From JAIPEK01 sp041685935 (GTDB lineage Bacteria > Desulfobacterota > Desulfobacteria > Desulfobacterales > Desulfobacteraceae): DNA of 7,978 nucleotides. The translations under genes were made by a program, and so were the position numbers. The notes under the pieces are model-generated. The model worked only from the letters and a program-made list of their open reading frames with translations, made no database searches and was not told the DNA's origin. Numbering within the stretch: the stretch's first letter is position 1; every line of letters begins with the position of its first letter. The DNA is taken from the NCBI GenBank assembly GCA_041685935.1, contig JAWLES010000111.1, forward strand, positions 1-7,978. Direction: 5' to 3'. This document shows, in pieces, positions 1 through 7,978 of this stretch.

Positions 1-18
1 AGCGAGGAAATCTTTACC

Positions 19-1671
19 ATGAACAAACCTGACATTACAATCGGCAAGACCACAATCGGCGATATAGTAGACATTCTTGGAGACAATTTCGGACAAAACA
101 GGGCTCTGGAATACAACGCCCTTGACATCAGCCTCAATTTTTCACAGTTCAGGGATATATGCAACCAGGTGGCAAAAGGGCTCATGGCGCTGGGCGTGGA
201 AAAGAACGAGCACATCGCAATATGGGCCAACAACCTTCCGGAATGGGTGTATACCCAGTACGGCAGTGCAAAGGCAGGGGCCGTGCTGGTCACGGTTAAC
301 ACCAACTACAAGAGCGCGGAACTTGAATACCTTCTCAAGCAGTCCGACTCCACCACGCTGCTTCTCACCGACGGGGTCAGGGAAAAGGACGAGTACATCA
401 AGATCATTAACCGGGTCTGCCCCACCCTCAAGGACAGCGAGCCTGGAAAACTTGACGAGAAAGAGCTGCCCGGACTGAAAAACATCATCTATCTGGGCAA
501 AGAAAAGATCCCCGGCATGTACAACTGGGACGACATCCTTGAAATGGGCGGAAATGTCAGCGACGAAGCCCTTGAGGAACGCCAGGCCTCCCTTGATGCT
601 GACGAACCTGTAAACATGCAGTACACTTCAGGCACCACAGGATTTCCCAAGGGGGTTATGCTCACACATACAAACCTGATCGGCAATGCCATGAGCATGG
701 CCGAGTGCATGAAACTCACCCCGGATGATGCCATGTGCATCCCTGTACCGTTTTTCCACTGTTTCGGGTGCGTTATCGGCACGCTCTGCTGTGCAGTGTC
801 CGGCACCACCATGGCGCCCGTGGTAAGTTTTGATGCGGCTGAAGTCCTGAAAACGGTGGAAAAATCCAAATGCAGCGTCCTTCTCGGCGTTCCCACCATG
901 TTCATCGCGGAACTCGAAGAGATGGACAAAAACGGATACGACACATCAACGCTCCGCACCGGTGTCATGGCCGGCTCGCTGTGCCCCATGGAGATCATGA
1001 AACGGGTGGTCGAAGACATGGGAGCCCATGAAATGTCCATCGTGTACGGCCAGACTGAAGCCTCACCCGGCATCACCCAGACAAGGCCGGAAGACAGCCT
1101 GGATATCAGGGTATCCACGGTTGGCAGGGCCCTTCCAAACGTGGAAGTGAAGATCGTGGACATTGCCACGGGTGATGAAATGCCGCCCGGCGAACAGGGG
1201 GAGCTCTGCGCAAGGGGATACAATGTCATGAAAGGCTACTACAAAATGCCCGAGGAAACCAGCAAGGCAATTGACGAAGATGGATGGCTTCACACCGGGG
1301 ACCTTGCAATCATGGATGAAAACGGCTACTGCAGAATCACGGGCCGTATCAAGGACATGATCATCAGGGGCGGGGAAAATATCTATCCCAAAGAAATAGA
1401 GGAATTTCTGTACACCAACCCCAAAATCAGAGATGTCCAGGTGGTGGGCGTACCCAGTGACAAATACGGTGAAGAAGTGGCTGCATTCGTACAGCTCAAC
1501 CCGGAGGTGGAATGCACTGACGATGAAATCAGGGATTTCTGCAGGGAAAGAATCTCCTACTACAAGATCCCCAGGTACATATTTTTCGTGGACGAATATC
1601 CGGCCACAGCCAGCGGAAAGATCCAGAAGTACAAGCTCAGGGATATGGCTGCAAATCATATCAACAACTAG
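19..1671 (+). CDS. Acyl-CoA synthetase (AMP-forming), ACSF2/YngI-like
   Basis: This 550-residue cytoplasmic ligase would activate a carboxylic acid to its CoA thioester through an acyl-adenylate. All core motifs of the adenylate-forming family are visible: the P-loop YTSGTTGFPKG at residues 202-212, YGQTEAS at 343-349, HTGDLA at 425-430, the hinge region with GRIKDMIIRGGENIYP at 442-457, and the C-terminal catalytic lysine K534 in SGKIQK. The text around PVPFFHCFG (243-250) and GVPTMFIAELE (290-300) resembles what I know of ACSF2 and Bacillus YngI (about 549 residues), so the length is normal. The ATG at 19 is preceded by GAGG at 4-7, a slightly long spacing. It is the first gene of the run and is followed 12 bases later by a methylglutaconyl-CoA hydratase. 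That context suggests a short branched acid such as isovalerate as substrate, but specificity cannot be read from the sequence; medium-chain acids are an alternative. Confidence 0.9.
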   Translation: MNKPDITIGKTTIGDIVDILGDNFGQNRALEYNALDISLNFSQFRDICNQVAKGLMALGVEKNEHIAIWANNLPEWVYTQYGSAKAGAVLVTVNTNYKSAELEYLLKQSDSTTLLLTDGVREKDEYIKIINRVCPTLKDSEPGKLDEKELPGLKNIIYLGKEKIPGMYNWDDILEMGGNVSDEALEERQASLDADEPVNMQYTSGTTGFPKGVMLTHTNLIGNAMSMAECMKLTPDDAMCIPVPFFHCFGCVIGTLCCAVSGTTMAPVVSFDAAEVLKTVEKSKCSVLLGVPTMFIAELEEMDKNGYDTSTLRTGVMAGSLCPMEIMKRVVEDMGAHEMSIVYGQTEASPGITQTRPEDSLDIRVSTVGRALPNVEVKIVDIATGDEMPPGEQGELCARGYNVMKGYYKMPEETSKAIDEDGWLHTGDLAIMDENGYCRITGRIKDMIIRGGENIYPKEIEEFLYTNPKIRDVQVVGVPSDKYGEEVAAFVQLNPEVECTDDEIRDFCRERISYYKIPRYIFFVDEYPATASGKIQKYKLRDMAANHINN

Positions 1672-1674
1672 GAG
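1671..1674 (+). promoter_or_regulatory. Shine-Dalgarno site deciding the hydratase start
   Basis: GGAG begins on the last base of the upstream stop codon. It lies 9 bases before the ATG at 1684 but only 3 bases before the in-frame GTG at 1678. Normal spacing therefore favours ATG 1684 as the start, which removes two residues from the longest possible reading frame. Confidence 0.7.
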
Positions 1675-1683
1675 AAAGTGGAA

Positions 1684-2469
1684 ATGGCTGACAACGACAT
1701 CATTCTGAAAGAAGAAAAAGACGGGGCGGTGATCCTTACCCTGAACCGGCCCGAATCCATGAACTCCATCAACTTCGACCTTCTGAACGCCATGCACGCG
1801 CACCTGGATGAACTCGAGTTCGACGGCACGGTTCGTTCCCTGATCATCACCGGCAAGGGAGAGAAAGCCTTCTGCGCCGGGGCCGATCTCAAGGAGCGGG
1901 CCACACTGAGCGAAAACGAGGTGAAAACATTCATCCGGACCATCAGGGATCTGTCCGCCAAAATAGACAATTTTCCCAAGCCTGTGATTGCCGCGGTGAA
2001 CGGAGTGGCACTGGGCGGCGGCACCGAACTTGCCCTTGCAAGCGACATCCGCATTGTGTCGGACAACGCGAGCATGGGGCTGACGGAAACGCGGCTTGCC
2101 ATCATCCCCGGAGGCGGGGGAACCCAGCGGCTTCCCAGAATTGTCGGTATTGCCAAGGCAAAGGAGATGATCTTCACCGGCAAACGCATCAATGCGGACG
2201 AAGCCCTTGCCGTCGGCCTTGCCAACCACACCTGTCCGAAGGAGTCCCTCATGGCTGAATGCCTTGAAATGGCCTCCATGATAGCAGAAACAGGTCCCAT
2301 TGCTGTTGAACAGGCAAAGTACGCCATCAACAAAGGAATGGAAACCGACATCAACACCGGACTTGCCATCGAGTCCAACGCTTACCGTATCACCATCCCC
2401 ACACAAGACCGGGTGGAGGGCCTGACCGCGTTCAGGGAGAAGAGAAAGCCTGTTTACAAAGGAAAATGA
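1684..2469 (+). CDS. Methylglutaconyl-CoA hydratase (AUH-like enoyl-CoA hydratase)
   Basis: This 261-residue crotonase-fold enzyme most likely hydrates 3-methylglutaconyl-CoA to HMG-CoA. Numbering is from ATG 1684. The oxyanion-hole segments are CAGADLKERA at 64-73 and NGVALGGGTE at 106-115. Both catalytic glutamates of true hydratases are present, E115 and E135, exactly 20 residues apart as in rat mitochondrial enoyl-CoA hydratase (E144/E164). From memory of human AUH, near-identical stretches are CAGADLKERA, the LAIIPGGGGTQRLPR segment (138-152), INKGME (215-220) followed by TGLAIE, and the C-terminus with TIPT.DR.EGL.AF.EKR and YKGK. This goes well beyond generic crotonase similarity. The gene sits between an acyl-CoA synthetase and a methylcrotonyl-CoA carboxylase-type subunit, which is where a leucine pathway would place it. 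A generic short-chain enoyl-CoA hydratase is the fallback reading. Confidence 0.88.
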   Translation: MADNDIILKEEKDGAVILTLNRPESMNSINFDLLNAMHAHLDELEFDGTVRSLIITGKGEKAFCAGADLKERATLSENEVKTFIRTIRDLSAKIDNFPKPVIAAVNGVALGGGTELALASDIRIVSDNASMGLTETRLAIIPGGGGTQRLPRIVGIAKAKEMIFTGKRINADEALAVGLANHTCPKESLMAECLEMASMIAETGPIAVEQAKYAINKGMETDINTGLAIESNAYRITIPTQDRVEGLTAFREKRKPVYKGK

Positions 2470-2479
2470 GGAAGAGCTG

Positions 2480-4069
2480 ATGACTGAAAACCAAGAACAC
2501 TGGACAAACGAAGAAGCCCGGCTGGAAGCGCGCCGGTACGAAGCCCGTTGGCCGGGCGGCCAGGAGGCGGTGGACAAGCTGGCCAAAAGAGGAAAGAAGC
2601 ATGTCAGGGCGCTTGTGGACGACCTGATCGACCCCGGTACACAATTTTACGAACTCTCGCTCCTTGCCGGGTTCGGCATGGATTATCCCGGTGTAAAGGA
2701 TGTGCCGTGTGCGGGTATTCTCACCGGAATCGGCAGAATCCACGGCAACTGGACCATGATCATGGCAAACGATTCCAGGGTAAAGGCAGGGACCTACTTT
2801 CCCATTACGCTGAAAAAACACATGCGCGCCCAGGCCATTGCCGAGCGGTGCGGGCTCAACTGCGTGTACATCGCTGACTCGGGCGGAGTATTTCTGCCCA
2901 TGCAGTCAGAGGTCTTTCCTGATGACCAGCATTTCGGCTCGATCTTCTACAACATGGCCCGGATGTCCGCACAGGGCTTAAAGCAGATCACCATGAGCAC
3001 AGGCGGGAACACCGCGGGCGGGGCGTACATAGTGTTCATGGCGTGCGAGTCCATCATGATCGACAAATCATCGTTCTCTTTCCTTGGAGGGCCGCCCCTG
3101 GTCAAGATGGCTACAGGAGAGGATATCTCTGCAGAAGACCTCGGCGGGGCAGCGGTCCACACACGGACCTCCGGCGGGGCGGACCACCTGTGCTCTGACC
3201 AGGACGAGGCCGTGGACACGGTTAGAAACCTTCTGAGCCTGGAAAAACCACAGACGGTCCACATCCACCAGTACGAAGAGCAGGAGCCTGAAGTCCCTGA
3301 AGAGAGCATCTACGAACACATGCCTGTTTCCACGCTCCAGGGGATTGATGCAAGGGAAATCATAAAGTGTATTGCAGACGGGAGCATGTTTCAGGAGTAT
3401 AAAAAGGATTTCGCACCAGGAAGAGGCTCCAACATACTCACCGGCAAAATAAGGATCAAGGGCACGCCCGTGGGCGTCGTCGCCTCCAACCAGGTGGGTA
3501 TCATCTTCCACGAATCCGCCAAGAAAGTTGCCGAATGGATAGTAAGATGCTCCACTGAAAAAATCCCGCTTTTGTTCCTCCAGAGTTCACCCGGCTACAT
3601 GGTGGGATCGGAGAGCGAGCACGCAGGAATCGGAAAGTACGGGGCGGACATGGTCAGGGCGGTCTCCTGCGCCCAGGTGCCGAGGGTTCAGCTTGTGATC
3701 GGCCCGGACAACGGGGCGGCCAACTACGGAATGTGCGGCCGGGGCTACCGCCCCCACTTTCTCTTTTCCACCATGCGGGCCAGAACCGCGGTGATGAGCG
3801 GAAAAAGCGCGGGAGGTGTTCTTTTGTCCATAGAGGAGAAAAAGCGTGAAGCCCAGGGCAACCCCATGACGGACGAAGAAAAGGAAGAATTCAGGCAGAG
3901 GCTGGTGAAAAGCTACGATGACGAGGCTCACCCGTTCTTCTGTTCAGCCCGGCTTCTCAACGACCGGGTGCTCAAGTTTTCAGAAATACGGGACTGGCTT
4001 TCAATGGCATTTGAAGTCAGCCTGCTGAAACCCATTGGAGAGCCGAATTTCGGAAATTTCCGATTTTGA
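2480..4069 (+). CDS. Acyl-CoA carboxylase carboxyltransferase (beta) subunit, methylcrotonyl-CoA carboxylase type
   Basis: This 529-residue protein belongs to the biotin-dependent carboxyltransferase family with two crotonase-like halves. It would move CO2 from carboxybiotin to 3-methylcrotonyl-CoA, giving 3-methylglutaconyl-CoA. MCC beta-like stretches include VKAGTYFPIT (101-110), the IADSGGVFLPMQSEVFPD segment (131-148), HFGSIFYNMARMSAQG (151-166), FLGGPPLVKMATGE (201-214), the LGGAAVH and SGGADH motifs (221-236), and in the C-terminal half GYMVGSESE (372-380), NYGMCGRGY (415-423) and a PNFGNFRF end. The length matches bacterial MCC beta (about 535). ATG 2480 follows GAGGAAG overlapping the upstream stop codon. 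The partner subunit with biotin carboxylase and biotin carrier domains is not in this window. Geranyl-CoA carboxylase beta or a glutaconyl-CoA decarboxylase-type subunit are alternatives, but the neighbours favour the leucine pathway. Confidence 0.88.
   Translation: MTENQEHWTNEEARLEARRYEARWPGGQEAVDKLAKRGKKHVRALVDDLIDPGTQFYELSLLAGFGMDYPGVKDVPCAGILTGIGRIHGNWTMIMANDSRVKAGTYFPITLKKHMRAQAIAERCGLNCVYIADSGGVFLPMQSEVFPDDQHFGSIFYNMARMSAQGLKQITMSTGGNTAGGAYIVFMACESIMIDKSSFSFLGGPPLVKMATGEDISAEDLGGAAVHTRTSGGADHLCSDQDEAVDTVRNLLSLEKPQTVHIHQYEEQEPEVPEESIYEHMPVSTLQGIDAREIIKCIADGSMFQEYKKDFAPGRGSNILTGKIRIKGTPVGVVASNQVGIIFHESAKKVAEWIVRCSTEKIPLLFLQSSPGYMVGSESEHAGIGKYGADMVRAVSCAQVPRVQLVIGPDNGAANYGMCGRGYRPHFLFSTMRARTAVMSGKSAGGVLLSIEEKKREAQGNPMTDEEKEEFRQRLVKSYDDEAHPFFCSARLLNDRVLKFSEIRDWLSMAFEVSLLKPIGEPNFGNFRF
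4043..4063. repeat. Two overlapping palindromes at the 3' end of the carboxyltransferase gene
   Basis: CCGAA-T-TTCGG (4043-4053) overlaps the perfect 14-base palindrome TCGGAAATTTCCGA (4050-4063). The two share 4050-4053, so as RNA hairpins they would exclude each other. The second is followed by TTTT, in which the stop codon TGA lies. A weak terminator, a processing site or an operator is possible. Both palindromes are also simply codons for the protein tail, so function is unproven. Confidence 0.35.
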
Positions 4070-4100
4070 CTAAAAAAAGAGTTTAAACAGGGAGGCGAAC

Positions 4101-5234
4101 ATGACAGAATATGATATGTGGAAAATTTTTCCCAGGATGCCGAAAAAGGTCACAATAGGCGATATAACCGTGAGGGACGGGTTCCAGCACGAAGAAAAAT
4201 TCATCTCCACGGAAGCCAAAAAGACGTATATAGAGGAGCTGGTCTATGCGGGATGCCGGAATATCGAAATCACGAATCTCGGCAACTCTTATCTCATGCC
4301 CCAGTTCAGTGACCAGGAGGAGCTGTTCAGGTACGTGAGAGGGGATCTTTTTAAAAAGAAATGCAGCAAGCGGGGCATCGATGTGAACGACATCTGCTTT
4401 ACCGCCATCACCATCAGGGAGCCGTCCGTGGACAAGGCGATCGCAATGAAAAAGGAAGGCATCGGGCCGGACCGGGTTTTGATGATGGTATCCACGGAAG
4501 AGCAGCACCATTTCGCAAACTCCGGCACCACCTTGCCCGACTACTGGAAGGAGGCGGAACGGTGTACAAAAAAATGCAACGACGCAGGCATCAAGATGTG
4601 CGGCACGGTGAGCACCATCTGGGGGAGCCCCATCGGCGGGGCCACAGAGTTGAAGGATGCGGTTAAATTCACCAAAAGATGGCTGGACATCGGGGCCAAT
4701 GACGTGGAACACGCAGACCATGACGGAAGCGCATCCGCCCCGGAAGTTTACCGGTATTTTTCCATGGTCCTGGATGAGCTGCCCGACACCGACCTTCACA
4801 TCGCCCACTTCCACGAGACCAAGCGGATGGCGTCGGCTTCTGTTCTGGCGGCGCTCCAGGCGGGAATCACGAACTTTGAAGCCACGCTCGGCGGCCTTGG
4901 CGGACAGCCTGCCAACTTCATCGACGACCGGCCCACCAAGGGGACCGGGGATTACTACTACGATGACCCGAGGTATGTCGGGCTTGTCTGCCTGGAAGAC
5001 ACCCTTGTCCAGATCGACGAGATGGGCATCGAGCACGGCTGGGACGTGGACCGCGTCCTGTGGCTCGGCAGGCAGATGGAAAAAACCATCGGCAGGCGCC
5101 TTAGAAGTGAAGCCGTTATCAACGGAAGGACCCTCACCGAAGGACACCCGGAATATGCCAGGCCCGGACTTGCACAGCGCAAGGAAAGCCTGGGGGAAAA
5201 ACCGGATCAGCTTCTTCCGGAAGGATGGGAATAA
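4101..5234 (+). CDS. HMG-CoA lyase-like DRE-TIM metallolyase lacking the usual catalytic cysteine
   Basis: This 377-residue protein belongs to the pyruvate carboxyltransferase/HMG-CoA lyase superfamily. In context it should split HMG-CoA into acetyl-CoA and acetoacetate. Core residues are visible: R25-D26 in TVRDGFQHE, E56 in IEITNL, D206 in HADHDG, and the metal-binding pair H236 and H238 in HFHET. At the GLGGCP signature of HMG-CoA lyases, however, it reads GLGGQP (265-270), so the catalytic Cys (Cys266 in human HMGCL) is Gln269. The following loop is about 13 residues longer than in the human enzyme, and the metal-ligand Asn appears replaced by D284 in GTGD. Another cysteine, C297, lies further on. 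A charged tail of about 40 residues follows the barrel. ATG 4101 has GGGAGG 5 bases upstream, after the largest gap in the run (31 bases). The fold is certain; the exact reaction is not. A related acyl-CoA or keto-acid lyase or condensing enzyme is possible. Confidence 0.75.
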   Translation: MTEYDMWKIFPRMPKKVTIGDITVRDGFQHEEKFISTEAKKTYIEELVYAGCRNIEITNLGNSYLMPQFSDQEELFRYVRGDLFKKKCSKRGIDVNDICFTAITIREPSVDKAIAMKKEGIGPDRVLMMVSTEEQHHFANSGTTLPDYWKEAERCTKKCNDAGIKMCGTVSTIWGSPIGGATELKDAVKFTKRWLDIGANDVEHADHDGSASAPEVYRYFSMVLDELPDTDLHIAHFHETKRMASASVLAALQAGITNFEATLGGLGGQPANFIDDRPTKGTGDYYYDDPRYVGLVCLEDTLVQIDEMGIEHGWDVDRVLWLGRQMEKTIGRRLRSEAVINGRTLTEGHPEYARPGLAQRKESLGEKPDQLLPEGWE

Positions 5235-5246
5235 AAAGGAGACATT

Positions 5247-5882
5247 ATGGAGAAAAAAGACCAGGTACCGCACATCAATGTGGATTATTTCGAGGATCTG
5301 ACCGGCGAGATCAGCCGGGAGGATGTAGGGGATGTCGAAGGAGTGGGAAAACGCATCCGGCTGCTTCGGGAAAAAAAGGGAATCAGCCTTGACGAGCTGT
5401 CCAAAATGACCGGGTTTGAAACCGACCGCCTGAAGGCCATCGAGGAGGGAGAGATCCAGCCGCAGCTCGGAACGGTTATGAAACTTTCCAAGGCGCTTGA
5501 CAGTGCACTCGGACGTCTTGTCTCAGGCATGGGGACCAAACTGTACTCCATTACCCGGAAGGACGAGCGCAAAAAAGTCTCGAGATCCACATCCGGCCAG
5601 GGCAAACAGAGCCTTTACTCCTACATGAGCCTTGCCCCGGAAGTCCAGGGCAGGCACATGGAGGCGCTGATCGTGCAGCTCAAAGAGACCGGGGACAAAG
5701 AGCTTTCCAAACATGACGGAGAGGAATTCGTTTTTGTTCTGGAAGGAACAGCAGAGTTGATCATCGGAGAGGAGACCTATGATCTCGAACCCGGAGACAG
5801 TGCATACTACCTGTCCACCACGGAACACAAAATCTCGGCCAAGCAGGACAAAGCCACCATACTGGCGGTCCTGTACGAATAA
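5247..5882 (+). CDS. XRE-family transcriptional regulator with C-terminal cupin sensor domain
   Basis: This 211-residue regulator has an N-terminal helix-turn-helix at about 34-92, with RIRLLREKKGISLDELS at 36-52 followed by a recognition region and IEEGEIQP at 65-72. A roughly 40-residue linker leads to a cupin_2 barrel at about 138-209. Cupin motif 1 reads SKHDGEEFVFVLEG (154-167) and motif 2 GDSAYYLSTTEH (183-194). The first metal-coordinating histidine of motif 1 appears to be S154, while H156, E160 and H194 remain, so metal binding may be weakened or absent. AAGGAG lies 5 bases before ATG 5247. HTH-cupin proteins bind DNA through the first domain and are thought to sense a small molecule through the second. 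Its place between the lyase and acetoacetyl-CoA synthetase genes suggests it controls this operon. The ligand (a branched acid, acetoacetate or an acyl-CoA) is a guess. Confidence 0.88.
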   Translation: MEKKDQVPHINVDYFEDLTGEISREDVGDVEGVGKRIRLLREKKGISLDELSKMTGFETDRLKAIEEGEIQPQLGTVMKLSKALDSALGRLVSGMGTKLYSITRKDERKKVSRSTSGQGKQSLYSYMSLAPEVQGRHMEALIVQLKETGDKELSKHDGEEFVFVLEGTAELIIGEETYDLEPGDSAYYLSTTEHKISAKQDKATILAVLYE

Positions 5883-5896
5883 AAAAGGAGGATCAA

Positions 5897-7846
<1,950 letters not shown>

Positions 7847-7850
7847 GGTT

Positions 7851-7978
7851 ATGGAAACGGAAGCACCCGTATTAAAGGACACAAAGGACCGTATAGGCAT
7901 CATCACGCTCAACCGGCCCGAACAGAAGAACACGTTTACGGTTGAGTTCGCCGAGCTTCTGAACCGGTATCTTGTGGA
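7851..7978 (+). CDS. Enoyl-CoA hydratase/isomerase family protein, N-terminal fragment (runs off the window)
   Basis: Only 42 codons and two further bases are inside the window. The translation contains RIGIITLNRPEQKNTF at residues 14-29, the characteristic first strand and LNRPE motif of crotonase-fold proteins. GGAG at 7840-7843, inside the end of the previous gene, lies 7 bases before ATG 7851, and only 4 bases separate the two genes, so they are almost certainly co-transcribed. It is a second crotonase in the run, distinct from the one at 1684. The active-site residues lie outside the window, so hydratase, isomerase or another crotonase activity cannot be told apart. Confidence 0.85.
   Translation, partial: METEAPVLKDTKDRIGIITLNRPEQKNTFTVEFAELLNRYLV

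Noticed and set aside
1744..1760. Shared AACCGGCCCGAA near 1744 and 7911 as a possible DNA repeat
   Set aside because: Both copies encode the conserved NRPE motif of crotonases, so the match comes from protein homology rather than a repeat element.
1063..2586. Long open frame on the minus strand (507 codons) opposite the synthetase and hydratase genes
   Set aside because: It lies antisense across two genes with clear homology and its translation has no recognisable domain. It is explained by codon bias of the plus-strand genes.
4081..4088. GTTTAAAC palindrome in the gap before the lyase gene
   Set aside because: An 8-base palindrome in an A/T-rich gap is too short to support a regulatory call.
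4066..4100. TTGACT at 4066-4071 as a possible -35 box for the lyase gene
   Set aside because: At normal spacing the -10 position would fall in the Shine-Dalgarno region, and no TATAAT-like sequence is there.
4083..5273. Minus-strand open frame of 396 codons opposite the lyase gene
   Set aside because: It mirrors the lyase gene almost exactly, has no recognisable motifs, and the plus strand carries unmistakable catalytic motifs.

Overview
The window is a compact, single-strand block of catabolic genes: six complete genes and the start of a seventh, all on the + strand and separated by only 4 to 31 bases. Each gene has a purine-rich Shine-Dalgarno sequence just upstream. No convincing promoter or terminator is visible inside, so the window reads as an internal piece of one long operon that continues on the right and probably also on the left. 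There is no mobile element, RNA gene or CRISPR array, and no gene-free stretch longer than about 31 bases.

Layout: (1) 19-1671, ACSF2/YngI-type acyl-CoA synthetase; (2) 1684-2469, methylglutaconyl-CoA hydratase (AUH-like crotonase); (3) 2480-4069, carboxyltransferase beta subunit of the methylcrotonyl-CoA carboxylase type; (4) 4101-5234, HMG-CoA lyase-like DRE-TIM metallolyase; (5) 5247-5882, HTH-cupin regulator; (6) 5897-7846, acetoacetyl-CoA synthetase; (7) 7851 to the window end, N-terminus of a second crotonase.

Together the genes describe the lower leucine/isovalerate route. An acid such as isovalerate is activated to its CoA ester and oxidised to 3-methylcrotonyl-CoA by a dehydrogenase not in the window. 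It is then carboxylated to 3-methylglutaconyl-CoA, hydrated to HMG-CoA and cleaved to acetyl-CoA plus acetoacetate, and the acetoacetate is re-activated with ATP to acetoacetyl-CoA for thiolysis. The gene set resembles the Bacillus yngI-yngF-yngE-yngG cluster, with a regulator and acetoacetyl-CoA synthetase added. The biotin carboxylase subunit, the isovaleryl-CoA dehydrogenase and a thiolase are expected but not seen here.

The organism is a bacterium with moderately high GC (roughly mid-50s percent by eye), clear Shine-Dalgarno sites and frequent AGG and CGG arginine codons. A fatty-acid or amino-acid degrading member of Desulfobacterota (sulfate-reducer or syntroph type) would fit the gene style, but this is an inference with modest confidence.

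The most notable oddity is the lyase. It keeps the expected metal-binding His and Asp residues, but the catalytic cysteine of HMG-CoA lyase is replaced by Gln269, followed by a loop longer than usual. Its exact reaction is therefore the main open question. I see no clearly new system; otherwise this is a coherent catabolic operon.
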